Assembly (NCBI GenBank): GCA_902406105.1
Contig: CABPCP010000001.1
Span: 66,465-130,464, forward strand
Reading direction: 5' to 3'
Source: an uncultured Mordavella sp.
GTDB taxonomy: Bacteria > Bacillota > Clostridia > Lachnospirales > Lachnospiraceae
DNA length: 64,000 nt
This document shows, one piece after another, positions 1-7,914 of this stretch (within the stretch, counting starts at the first letter, position 1; every line of letters starts with the position of its first letter). A program made the position numbers and the translations under genes. The notes beneath the pieces are model-generated. The model searched no databases, was not told where the DNA came from, and was given only the letters and a program-made list of their open reading frames with translations.

Positions 1-318
1 CTGGCGGTTCCAGTGAAGTTTAAGAAAGATGGGAGTCTGTCCAAGACTTCCAGGGCAGTGTCAGATGAAGAATTTCGTGTGATGATGGATTTTGCCGGGG
101 AAAAAGTAGAGGAAAACCACCAAAGGATCCTGGAAGGAGAGATACGGCCCAGACCCTACCGGCAGGGGAATACAACAGGATGTGATTACTGCGGATACCG
201 GCATATCTGCGGATTTGATGTAAGGATGCCGGGATTTGGCTACCGGGAACTTGGGAAACTGAGCCGGGAAGAAGCCATCCTGCGGATGCAAAAGGATCTG
301 GAAAAAGGAGAAAGGTAG
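1..318 (+). CDS. addB: AddB, ATP-dependent nuclease subunit B, C-terminal end (5' truncated by window)
   Basis: This is the last 105 codons of a gene that starts outside the window; the frame is open from base 1. The visible part carries a cysteine cluster of the form CX2CX5C (GCDYCGYRHICGFD, about residues 60-73 of the fragment). In the AddB family this cluster, with one distant upstream Cys, binds the 4Fe-4S cluster that holds the nuclease domain together. The stop lies 3 bases before the ATG of addA, so the two are surely co-transcribed. AddB is the Chi-recognising and nuclease partner of AddA in double-strand break processing. The function rests on the cysteine motif and the addA neighbour; the helicase-like part is not visible. 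Confidence 0.93.
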   Translation: MAVPVKFKKDGSLSKTSRAVSDEEFRVMMDFAGEKVEENHQRILEGEIRPRPYRQGNTTGCDYCGYRHICGFDVRMPGFGYRELGKLSREEAILRMQKDLEKGER

Positions 319-321
319 ACC

Positions 322-3300
322 ATGGGAGTACAGTGGACCAAAGAACAACAGAAGGTGATCGACTTAAGAGACCGCAATATCCTGGTATCCGCGGCAGCGG
401 GATCGGGAAAGACCGCGGTGCTGGTAGAGCGGATCATCTCCATGCTCACAGATCCGGAACATCCGATGGATGTAGACCGGCTTTTGGTGGTGACGTTTAC
501 CGAAGCGGCGGCGGCAGAGATGAAGGAGCGGATCCGGACGGCCATCGAGAAGAAACTTGCGGAGAATCCGCGGCAGGAACATCTGAAGCGGCAGGCTACG
601 CTGATCCACAGCGCCCAGATCACTACGATCCACAGTTTCTGCCTTTCGGTAGTGCGGGATCATTTTCACGCCATTGACCTGGACCCTGGATTCCGGATCG
701 GGGAAGAGGGAGAATTAAAGCTTCTGGAAAGGGAAGTGTTAGGGGAGATCCTGGAAGAGCAGTACGGGGAAGGAGAGAAGGGATTCCTTAACTTTGCCAG
801 CGCATATGGGACAGGAAGAAGCGATAAAAAGCTGGAAGACCTGATTTTGAAGATCTTTCAATTTTCCAGAAGCTATCCGGATTCGGAGAAATGGTTGGAA
901 GATTGCGTCAGCGCCTATCAGGCGGAGAGCTTGGAGGAATTAGAGGAAAGCAGGTATATCCGTCTTCTGATAGAACTTGTAAAGAAAAACTTACGGGATG
1001 CGGAAACATTTTTGGACCGGGGGATCAAGATCTGCCGGGAGCCGGACGGACCGGCGGTATACGAGGAAATGCTGCTGGACGATCGGGAAACGGTGCGGGG
1101 GCTCCTGAAGAAAGAGAGCTATCAGGCGCTGGGGAAAGGATTTGGAAACTTGTCCTGGATGCGGCTGAAAGCGTGCAGGGATCAGGAAGTCTCAGAGGAA
1201 AAGATCCTGCAGGTGAAAGGGATCCGGGAGGAAGTTAAAGACATGGTCAAGGATCTGGCCTCCCAGTATTTCTATGAGGAAGCGGAAGTGATCCTGGCAG
1301 ATCTGAAGCTGTGCCGCCCCTATATGGAGGAATTGGCCCGCCTTACGAAATTATTTGCCGTGAGATTTGAGGAAAAGAAACGATCCCGGAACCTGATCGA
1401 TTTCTCAGATATGGAGCAGTACGCCCTGCGGATCCTGACCAGGGAAGAACATGGCAGGCGGGTTCCATCGGATACCGCGGAAGAATACCAGCGGCAGTTT
1501 TATGAGATCATGATCGACGAATACCAGGACAGCAATCTGATCCAGGAGACGATCCTGACCAGCATTTCTGGAGTTTCAAAGGGACGCTACAATATTTTCA
1601 TGGTGGGGGATGTGAAGCAGAGCATCTACCGCTTCCGTCTTTCCCGGCCGGAACTTTTCATGGAGAAGTTCGATACCTATGATCTGGAGTACGGGCCCCG
1701 GCAGAGGATCGACCTGCACAAAAACTTCCGAAGCCGCGGCCAGGTGCTGGACAGCGTCAATGCTCTGTTCCGAAAGCTTATGCGGCGGGAACTTGGGGGG
1801 ATCGCCTATGATGACCGGGCGGCCCTTTACGTGGGAGCCTCGTACCCGGAGGGGGAAGGGTTTGATACGGAAGTCCTGCTGGTCGATACGGAACCGCCGG
1901 AGGGAGAGGGAGCCTCTGGCGGATCAGATGTTCCCGAGTCTGCGGGACCAAGCGCCCTGGAACTGGAAGCGCGGGCGATCGCGGCCAGGATTCGCGGTCT
2001 TTTGGCGGAACAGAAGGTGCTGGACCGGGAGAGCGGGAATCTGCGTCCCGCCAGATATGGGGACATTGTGGTCCTGACCAGGAGTATTCGGGGATCTGCG
2101 GAAGTATTTGCGGAAGTGTTGGCCAAAGAAGGGATTCCGGCCCATGTTGGGACGCGGGAAGGATATTTTTCCGCGCAGGAAGTGGGACTTGTGCTGGATT
2201 ATCTGCGAGTGCTGGATAACCGGCGTCAGGATATTCCGCTGGCAGCGGTATTGGCCTCGCCTATGGGAGAGCTGAACAGCGAAGAGTTGGCGCGGATCCG
2301 CGGCGCGTATCCGGAGGAGCCTTTCCATCAGGCGGTGGAGCGCTGCCGCAGAGAAGAGGAGATGGAAGAAATCTCCCGGAAACTGGAAAAGTGCCTTGGA
2401 ACGATGGACCGGTTGAGAAGCCTGGTTCCTTATACCCCTATGCATGAACTTCTGCAGAAGGTGTTAAAAGAGACTGGCTACGGAGCTTACGCGGCGGCCA
2501 TGCCGGGAGGGATACAGAAGAAAGCTAATCTGGAAATGCTGGAAGAGAAGGCCAGGGCTTTTGAAGCGACCAGTTATAAAGGGCTGTTTCATTTTATCCG
2601 GTATATCGAACAGCTTGAGAAATATGATGTAGATTACGGAGAAGCCAGCATCGAGGACGAGAATTCTGACGCGGTAAGGATCATGACCATCCATAAGAGC
2701 AAAGGGTTGGAGTTCCCCATCGTCTTTGTGGCGGGGATGGGAAAGCGGTTCAACATGCAGGACGCCAGAAGCAGTGTGGTCCTTCACCCGGATCTGGGGA
2801 TCGGCCTGGAAGCCATCGACCTGGACAGCAGAACGAAAAGTCCTAGCCTGATCAAGAAAGTGATCCAAAAGGAGGAAGTCATGGACAGTCTGGCGGAGGA
2901 GCTTCGGGTGCTGTATGTAGCGTTTACCAGGGCGAAGGAAAAACTGATCATTACCGGGACCCTTGCCCAGGCCGCCCAAAAGGCGGAAGCGGCGAAGTCG
3001 ATCATACTGGATAAAGAAGAAGCTCTGCCTTTTGGAAAGCTGAGCCGGGCATCTGTCTACTGGGACTGGCTGCTTCCCGCTCTTGTCAGCCTGCCGGAAG
3101 AAGCCGGGGTTAAGCTCCGCCTGCTGGGATTGGAAGAGATTACCAAAGAAGAGGTGCTGCGGGAGACAACGGATACGGTAAAACGGCAGATATTGGAACA
3201 TTGGGATATAGACCGGGTCTATGACCGGGAGGTCAAAGAAAGGCTGGACCAGCAGTTTCGTTATCAATATCCGGATACAAAAGCAGGAGAGCGGAAGCTG

Positions 3301-3957
3301 AAGTTTACGGTATCAGAATTAAAGAAGCGGGCCCATCTGATAGAAGAGCAGGGATCCGGGGAGGATGACCTGGGTCAGTTGGTTTATGAAGAACCGGAAG
3401 TGATTCCGCTGATCCCAAAGTTCCTGGAAGAAAAGGAAGAATTGACCGGCGCATCCAGGGGAACCGCTTATCACCGGGTCATGGAACTGCTGGATTTTGG
3501 AAAAGATTACAGCCGGGAAGAATTAGAAGAGGAAATCCGGTGTTTCCATGAGGAAGGAAAGCTTTCAGAGGAAATGGCTTCCTGCATCCGGGCGGATGAC
3601 ATCGGCAAAGTAGTAGACAGCCCTTTGGGACAGCGGCTTAAGGAAGCCGCCGGGAAAGACCGTTTGTGGAAAGAACAGCCCTTTGTCCTGGGACTTCCCG
3701 CCCGTGAGCTCTATCCGGAAGAGCGGGAAGAGGAAGTCGTGCTGGTCCAAGGGATCATAGACGTGTATTTTGAGGAAGAAGACGGGCTGGTAGTGCTGGA
3801 TTATAAGACGGACCGGGTAAAGAACGTAGAAGAACTGGCAGAGAAATATCACGCTCAGCTTGAGTATTACGCAAAAGCTTTGGAACAGCTGACGGAAAAG
3901 AAGGTGAAGGAGAAGATCGTCTATTCCTTTACTCTGGGTGAGTATAAATATCTGTAG
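322..3957 (+). CDS. addA: AddA, ATP-dependent helicase/nuclease subunit A
   Basis: 1211 aa, the usual length for Firmicute AddA. A UvrD-type Walker A (SAAAGSGKT, residues 23-31) opens the protein. Helicase motifs follow: the DEYQD Walker B near residue 400, GDVKQSIYRFR, and HKSKGLEFP near 795. The C-terminus holds a RecB-type nuclease motif (VLDYKTDRV, about residue 1160) whose Asp and Lys are intact. With AddB it forms the AddAB helicase-nuclease, which resects double-strand ends up to Chi and loads RecA. The ATG follows the addB stop by 3 bases with GGAGAAAGG upstream. The gene looks complete and ordinary. No terminator separates it from the two-component genes 27 bases downstream, so some read-through is likely. 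Confidence 0.97.
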   Translation: MGVQWTKEQQKVIDLRDRNILVSAAAGSGKTAVLVERIISMLTDPEHPMDVDRLLVVTFTEAAAAEMKERIRTAIEKKLAENPRQEHLKRQATLIHSAQITTIHSFCLSVVRDHFHAIDLDPGFRIGEEGELKLLEREVLGEILEEQYGEGEKGFLNFASAYGTGRSDKKLEDLILKIFQFSRSYPDSEKWLEDCVSAYQAESLEELEESRYIRLLIELVKKNLRDAETFLDRGIKICREPDGPAVYEEMLLDDRETVRGLLKKESYQALGKGFGNLSWMRLKACRDQEVSEEKILQVKGIREEVKDMVKDLASQYFYEEAEVILADLKLCRPYMEELARLTKLFAVRFEEKKRSRNLIDFSDMEQYALRILTREEHGRRVPSDTAEEYQRQFYEIMIDEYQDSNLIQETILTSISGVSKGRYNIFMVGDVKQSIYRFRLSRPELFMEKFDTYDLEYGPRQRIDLHKNFRSRGQVLDSVNALFRKLMRRELGGIAYDDRAALYVGASYPEGEGFDTEVLLVDTEPPEGEGASGGSDVPESAGPSALELEARAIAARIRGLLAEQKVLDRESGNLRPARYGDIVVLTRSIRGSAEVFAEVLAKEGIPAHVGTREGYFSAQEVGLVLDYLRVLDNRRQDIPLAAVLASPMGELNSEELARIRGAYPEEPFHQAVERCRREEEMEEISRKLEKCLGTMDRLRSLVPYTPMHELLQKVLKETGYGAYAAAMPGGIQKKANLEMLEEKARAFEATSYKGLFHFIRYIEQLEKYDVDYGEASIEDENSDAVRIMTIHKSKGLEFPIVFVAGMGKRFNMQDARSSVVLHPDLGIGLEAIDLDSRTKSPSLIKKVIQKEEVMDSLAEELRVLYVAFTRAKEKLIITGTLAQAAQKAEAAKSIILDKEEALPFGKLSRASVYWDWLLPALVSLPEEAGVKLRLLGLEEITKEEVLRETTDTVKRQILEHWDIDRVYDREVKERLDQQFRYQYPDTKAGERKLKFTVSELKKRAHLIEEQGSGEDDLGQLVYEEPEVIPLIPKFLEEKEELTGASRGTAYHRVMELLDFGKDYSREELEEEIRCFHEEGKLSEEMASCIRADDIGKVVDSPLGQRLKEAAGKDRLWKEQPFVLGLPARELYPEEREEEVVLVQGIIDVYFEEEDGLVVLDYKTDRVKNVEELAEKYHAQLEYYAKALEQLTEKKVKEKIVYSFTLGEYKYL

Positions 3958-3984
3958 AAATCGATACGTGGAGGATAAAAGCTG

Positions 3985-4686
3985 ATGGAAGAGAAAAAGA
4001 GTAAGATTTTGATCGCGGACGATGAGCGCGAGATTCGAGAGATCGTGGAACTGCTTCTGGAAGGGGAAGGCTATGAGGTGGTGGCGGCGAAAGATGGCCA
4101 GGAAGCGCTGGATCTTGCGGATTCTACTGTGGATCTGTATATTTTGGATGTAAATATGCCGGTTTTGTCCGGGTTTGCGGCGGCGGCAAAGATCAGGAAA
4201 AGGTTCTACGCGCCGATTCTTTTCCTGACGGCTTACTCAGGAGAGTCCGATAAGGTTATGGGATTCTCGGTAGGCGGCGATGATTATTTGGTGAAGCCTT
4301 TTTCCAATACGGAGCTTTTAATACGAGTGAAGGCGCATCTGAGAAGGGCGCAGCAGTACCATCCATCCGGAGAGATTGAGGAAGAAGAGCCGACGAAGAT
4401 CCCATACAAAGACCTGATCCTGGATTTAGACAGTCAGTCTGTATATAAGGGAGAAGAAGTGATCACTCTGACATATACAGAGTTTAAGATATTAGAATTA
4501 TTTATTACATACCGCAGGAAGATTTTCTCTCTGGATAATATTTACGAGAGTGTCTGGGGAGAAGAGGCGGTAGGAGACAGCACTATCATGGTACATATTA
4601 AGAATATACGCAAAAAACTGGGAGACAGCTCAAGGAATCCTAAGTATATCAAAACGGCCTGGGGGAAAGGATATTATGCGGACTGA
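3985..4686 (+). CDS. OmpR-family response regulator (VanR-like)
   Basis: 233 aa with an N-terminal receiver domain and a C-terminal winged-helix domain. The acidic pair DD (residues 12-13), the phospho-acceptor Asp55 (YILDVNMP) and the Lys of YLVKPF are all present. The DNA-binding half has the OmpR signature ending in IKTAWGKGYY. It should act in the cytoplasm as a transcription factor phosphorylated by the overlapping kinase (11-base overlap). A GGAGG ribosome site precedes the ATG. Similarity is to the VanR/BceR-type group common in Clostridia, but nothing here implies vancomycin resistance. Three TTTAGAATT-like boxes directly after the kinase gene are a probable binding site. Confidence 0.93.
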   Translation: MEEKKSKILIADDEREIREIVELLLEGEGYEVVAAKDGQEALDLADSTVDLYILDVNMPVLSGFAAAAKIRKRFYAPILFLTAYSGESDKVMGFSVGGDDYLVKPFSNTELLIRVKAHLRRAQQYHPSGEIEEEEPTKIPYKDLILDLDSQSVYKGEEVITLTYTEFKILELFITYRRKIFSLDNIYESVWGEEAVGDSTIMVHIKNIRKKLGDSSRNPKYIKTAWGKGYYAD

Positions 4687-5731
4687 CGCTAAGAAGAAAA
4701 ACGAGAAAAGCAAGAAACTTTCTATAGTCATTTTAGAATACTTGATCCTGTCGGCGCTGATCTCAGGCTTTATCTTTTTCTTTCTGTATGGAGTCTCCGA
4801 TTCGATCGCGGAAAACTATTTTTTAAGAAAAGGAATCCAGCTTACCGATGTCCAGGTCCGGGTGCTGCATGTGTGGCTGCGGAGTATCTGCGGATTTGCG
4901 GGAATTATCGTGTTTGTGATCCTTTTCCTTTTTATGCTGGGGCAGAGGCTGTCCTATTTGATCCAGATCATCCAAGGGGTTGAAAAGCTTCAGGAGAATA
5001 AGATGGACCACAGAATCCCTCTGGAGGGAATGGATGAACTGACGCGGCTGGCGGAGACGATCAATTATCTCTCCGCTTCCCAGCGGGAATTAAATCAGAA
5101 GGAAACCCAGATGAAAGAAGAGAGGGAAGCGTGGATCAGGTCCCTGTCCCACGATATCCGCACGCCTCTTACTTCGATGATCTCCTACTCGGAATTTGTA
5201 CTGGAGAAGAAGGAGCCGGATTTGGAAGAAATGAAAAATTGTATTGCTCTGATCCATACCAAATCGATTCAGATCAAAGAACTTACCGATCAGCTTATGG
5301 GAAGGAATCAAGTAAACTGGGAGCCGGTGGAGGATGTGGGCTTCTTGTTTTCCCAACTGGCCCAGGAATGGCAGGAAATCTTGGAAGACCGGTTCCAGTG
5401 CGGCATAAGGCTTGAATCTATGGAGGGTATGGATGGACTTGCGGATATCTATGTTCTTCGGAGGATCGTAGATAATCTGGCTTCTAATGTAGAGAAATAC
5501 GCAGATGACAGTCAGCCGGTGAAGCTGGAGATCCAGGAAGAAGACCGCACTGTTTCTATCATACAGAGCAATGGAATCCGCACGGGGGAAGGCCCGGCAA
5601 GAGAAAGTCATAAAATCGGTCTGTCAAATATACAGAAGCTGGCGGCCTTATATGGGGGAACTGTGGAAATAAAAGAAGAAGACTGTCAGTTCCAGATCAG
5701 GATCAGCCTGTATATACGTCCCCTTGTTTAG
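4676..5731 (+). CDS. Membrane sensor histidine kinase (VanS-like)
   Basis: 351 aa. Two membrane segments (about residues 18-41 and 70-90) flank a short outside loop of about 30 residues, so the sensing part is small. A HAMP-like region follows, then the dimerisation box SLSHDIRTPLTS with phospho-acceptor His159, and a C-terminal ATPase domain with an N box (DNLASNVEKYA). The G2-type region is reduced (HKIGLSNIQKL), as in several small Firmicute kinases. The start overlaps the regulator gene by 11 bases, a sign of translational coupling. The ligand is unknown; a small loop suggests membrane or partner sensing rather than a solute-binding domain. Confidence 0.9.
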   Translation: MRTDAKKKNEKSKKLSIVILEYLILSALISGFIFFFLYGVSDSIAENYFLRKGIQLTDVQVRVLHVWLRSICGFAGIIVFVILFLFMLGQRLSYLIQIIQGVEKLQENKMDHRIPLEGMDELTRLAETINYLSASQRELNQKETQMKEEREAWIRSLSHDIRTPLTSMISYSEFVLEKKEPDLEEMKNCIALIHTKSIQIKELTDQLMGRNQVNWEPVEDVGFLFSQLAQEWQEILEDRFQCGIRLESMEGMDGLADIYVLRRIVDNLASNVEKYADDSQPVKLEIQEEDRTVSIIQSNGIRTGEGPARESHKIGLSNIQKLAALYGGTVEIKEEDCQFQIRISLYIRPLV

Positions 5732-5780
5732 AATTTTTTAGGAATTCATTTAGAATTTCTTTATGAGCGATTGGTATCCT
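5727..5780 (+). promoter_or_regulatory. Probable response-regulator boxes and promoter of the 110-aa membrane protein gene
   Basis: Three near-identical boxes lie in a row: TTTAGAATTT at 5727, TTTAGGAATT at 5737 and TTTAGAATTT at 5749. The outer two are 22 bp apart, two helical turns. The third sits where a -35 would be, 17 bp before TATCCT (5775-5780). There is no consensus -35. This layout is typical of promoters switched on by OmpR-type regulators, and the kinase/regulator pair lies immediately upstream. The link is inferred. Confidence 0.6.
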
Positions 5781-5813
5781 AAGTCCATAGAAAAGACAAG
5801 GAGGAAATAAAAA

Positions 5814-6146
5814 ATGGCAATTGGTTTAATTATGGTCATGTTTGTGGGGATGAGCGCAATCAGTATTGTGGGGATGATCCTGCTGCTTTTGGTAAAAAAT
5901 GAAACAGTAAAAAGAAGATTATTTTATGTAATGTGCGCATGGGGGATGGTCGTTGCGATATTGAGCGCGAACAGTCTTCCCGCCAACTGGACCGGACAGC
6001 AGATATTGGCATGGGGGATGGGATTCCTCAGCGTGGCCGGAGGGATCGTACATGTGAAAGCAAAGACGAGATATCAGTATTTGGCAGCCTATGGTCTGGT
6101 AGCGGTATCCTGTATAGGCGGTGTCTTGAAAATGTTTATAATCTAA
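5814..6146 (+). CDS. Small membrane protein of unknown function, probable target of the upstream two-component system
   Basis: 110 aa and almost wholly hydrophobic, with about four short membrane segments (near residues 5-25, 38-52, 63-78 and 88-108) joined by small basic loops. I recognise no family. The ribosome site AAGGAGG at 5799 is strong, with the ATG 8-9 bases on. The gene has its own promoter carrying repeated regulator boxes and ends in a good hairpin terminator, so it forms a single-gene unit. Its position right after the kinase suggests it is an output or accessory factor of that system. No enzymatic motif is visible. Confidence 0.75.
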   Translation: MAIGLIMVMFVGMSAISIVGMILLLLVKNETVKRRLFYVMCAWGMVVAILSANSLPANWTGQQILAWGMGFLSVAGGIVHVKAKTRYQYLAAYGLVAVSCIGGVLKMFII

Positions 6147-6154
6147 GAAATGTG

Positions 6155-6188
6155 AAAAGCTTCCTGCGAAAATCGGGAAGCTTTTTTT
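6155..6188 (+). terminator. Intrinsic terminator
   Basis: A hairpin AAAAGCTTCC / GGGAAGCTTTT with a short loop is followed by a run of seven T. It closes the unit of the 110-aa membrane protein. Confidence 0.85.
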
Positions 6189-6195
6189 GTGTTTA

Positions 6196-6247
6196 TTGAC
6201 AGTTTGGGTTTTTGATGCTATTATGATGATATCAAAATGATATCAAA
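6196..6247 (+). promoter_or_regulatory. Consensus promoter with tandem 11-bp TGATATCA operator
   Basis: TTGACA (6196-6201) and TATTAT (6219-6224) are spaced by 17 bp. Directly after the -10 come two perfect tandem copies of ATGATATCAAA (6226-6236 and 6237-6247), each with the palindrome TGATATCA. An 11-bp step puts both on the same helix face. Arc/MetJ-type repressors bind such tandem sites as dimers of dimers, and an Arc-type protein is encoded in this operon. Repression would block promoter clearance. Confidence 0.7.
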
Positions 6248-6267
6248 AAGAAAAGGGGGAATACAAT

Positions 6268-7260
6268 ATGGAAAAAGAGAAGATCAGGAAGGAAAAAGTA
6301 TTAAACCCTATGAATGGATATGTAATGCTTTTCTTAGGTGTAATTGGAATTATAGGGGGGATCGGGGTGATCGTTGCCGGGTCTGTGATCGGAGCTGGAG
6401 CAGGCAGCGCCTGGACGATCAGCCTCAGTGTGTGCGTGGGAGTGGTACTGCTGGTTTTAGCGGTCATTCTTCTATGCGGGCTGAAGGTATTGAATCCCAA
6501 TGAAGCATATGTGTTTGCTCTTTTTGGCAATTATTATGGGACGCTGAAAAGAGAAGGGTTCTTCTGGGTCAATCCATTTTGCAGCGCCTTGAATCCGACA
6601 GTCAAAGGGACGCCGGTAGTGACCGGTAAGGTAGAAGGGGCCTCTGCGGCGTTTTCTGTAGGAAATTCTGTGAAAAAGGTGTCTATGAGGACAATGACTT
6701 TGGATAACAAGAAGCAGAAAGTCAACGATCTTCTGGGGAACCCGGTTGAGATTGGAGCAGTTGTGATCTGGAAGGTGGAGAATCCTACGAAAGCGGTCAT
6801 TAATGTAGAGAATTATAAGAATTACCTGTCTATCCAGTGCGATGCCATTATCCGCAATACTGCGAGACAGTATCCTTACGATACTAACGAGGGCGGCGAT
6901 GAGAAGTCCCTGCGGGGCAGCAGTCAGGAGATCGCGGAGATCATGAGCCAGGAACTGCAGGAGAAGACGGTGGAAGCAGGCATTAAGATCATAGACGTGA
7001 GGATCACACATTTGGCTTACGCGCCGGAGATTGCCTCGGCTATGCTGCAGCGCCAGCAGGCATCCGCGATTATCGATGCGCGGCAGAAGATTGTAGAGGG
7101 CGCGGTAGGAATGGTAGAGATGGCTCTTGGAAGGCTGAGTGAAGCGGAAGTGGTGGATCTGGACGAGGAAAGAAAAGCAGCTATGGTAAGCAATCTTTTG
7201 GTAGTGCTCTGCGGAAATAGAGAGGCCCAGCCGATTGTAAACAGCGGCAGTCTGTATTAG
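6268..7260 (+). CDS. SPFH (band 7/stomatin-like) domain membrane protein
   Basis: 330 aa. The N-terminus has two membrane segments (about residues 15-40 and 52-70). The SPFH domain starts at [19 protein letters not shown] and includes the typical [15 protein letters not shown] strand pair and a helical region with [22 protein letters not shown] proteins form ring or raft-like oligomers in membranes and can scaffold proteases or transporters; the exact role here is unknown. It is followed at 33 bases by an Arc-type DNA-binding protein with no terminator between, a pair I believe is common in Clostridia. The promoter upstream carries a tandem operator that probably responds to that partner. Confidence 0.88.
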   Translation: MEKEKIRKEKVLNPMNGYVMLFLGVIGIIGGIGVIVAGSVIGAGAGSAWTISLSVCVGVVLLVLAVILLCGLKVLNPNEAYVFALFGNYYGTLKREGFFWVNPFCSALNPTVKGTPVVTGKVEGASAAFSVGNSVKKVSMRTMTLDNKKQKVNDLLGNPVEIGAVVIWKVENPTKAVINVENYKNYLSIQCDAIIRNTARQYPYDTNEGGDEKSLRGSSQEIAEIMSQELQEKTVEAGIKIIDVRITHLAYAPEIASAMLQRQQASAIIDARQKIVEGAVGMVEMALGRLSEAEVVDLDEERKAAMVSNLLVVLCGNREAQPIVNSGSLY

Positions 7261-7293
7261 AATAATAAAAAACTGGCAGAAAGGGGGAGGATT

Positions 7294-7464
7294 TTGGAAA
7301 AGGAAAAGAAATCAAAGAAACAGGTCCCCCTGCGTCTTTCAGAGAAATTGTATAACGAGATCGCCCAATGGGCGGAAGATGACTTCCGCTCCATGAACGG
7401 GCAGATCGAATATCTTCTGACAGAATGTGTAAAACATAGAAAAGGGAAAAAGGATCCTAAGTAA
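7294..7464 (+). CDS. Arc-type ribbon-helix-helix DNA-binding protein
   Basis: A 56-aa protein read from TTG at 7294 with an excellent ribosome site (GGGGGAGG, 7284-7290). After a basic tail comes QVPLRLSEKLYNEIAQWAEDD, the beta strand and first helix of an Arc/MetJ-type fold, then SMNGQIEYLLTECV, which matches the Arc consensus S-N-I-L at the second helix. It should dimerise and bind DNA as a repressor. It is the second gene of the SPFH operon, and the best candidate site is the tandem TGATATCA operator at 6226-6247. Its last 8 bases overlap the convergent HPr-like gene. Confidence 0.82.
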   Translation: MEKEKKSKKQVPLRLSEKLYNEIAQWAEDDFRSMNGQIEYLLTECVKHRKGKKDPK

Positions 7465-7690
7465 AACTCTGCATCTGTGTTAATAGCTGATCTGTGGACG
7501 GAGAAGGATAGGAGTGAATCATCAAAGAGAGTCTGTCAGCGTGGCCCATGGCAAGGGTCCCCATGAGGGATTTCGCGTCCACAGCGCGGTTCCCGCTTAC
7601 CAGATCCATATGAAAAGGATATTGATTTGCGATTTCTACAAATTTTACAATGTCGTCAGTCTTGCGAAAATTAATAGGGATCTTGATCAA
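7457..7690 (-). CDS. HPr-fold protein lacking the phosphorylated histidine
   Basis: 77 aa, starting at TTG with AAAGGAG 9 bases upstream. The second half matches HPr around the regulatory serine (VDAKSLMGTLAMG, Ser41 equivalent to HPr Ser46), including the following helix. The N-terminal active loop GxHARPA that holds His15 is absent; residues 7-16 read NFRKTDDIVK instead. It therefore cannot take phosphate from Enzyme I but could still be a substrate of HPr kinase or bind CcpA as Crh does. It may equally be a structural relative with a new job. It overlaps the Arc-type gene tail to tail by 8 bases. Confidence 0.75.
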   Translation of the reverse strand: MIKIPINFRKTDDIVKFVEIANQYPFHMDLVSGNRAVDAKSLMGTLAMGHADRLSLMIHSYPSPSTDQLLTQMQSFT

Positions 7691-7809
7691 TTATAACCGC
7701 TCCTTTCTTTTGATTGCTTCAGTCTAATATATTATATTTGATCAATGCCGAAAAAAGTAGAACCAGGATTGTAAAAAAAAGGCCATATTTTGTAAGAATA
7801 GGAGAAATT

Positions 7810-7868
7810 TGGCAAAATCTGTCGATTCTGGCAAAAAAGAGGACGAAAATTGCGCAAGTGTGATATAG
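7810..7868 (+). promoter_or_regulatory. Candidate AraC-type binding repeats and promoter
   Basis: Two direct repeats TGGCAAAA (7810-7817 and 7829-7836) lie just upstream of a weak -35 position (7840-7845). TATAGT (7863-7868) is a fair -10. Direct repeats next to a poor -35 suggest an activator-dependent promoter, possibly autoregulated by the AraC-family gene that follows. No TTGACA-like hexamer is present. Confidence 0.4.
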
Positions 7869-7914
7869 TAGAGACAGGAAGCGGCAAAAGAGGCGGACAA
7901 AGGGAGTGGGCCGG

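Noticed and set aside
3985..5731. Vancomycin resistance vanRS
   Set aside because: Only the regulator and kinase types are similar; no vanH, vanA/B or vanX genes are present, and VanZ at 57258 is far away and alone.
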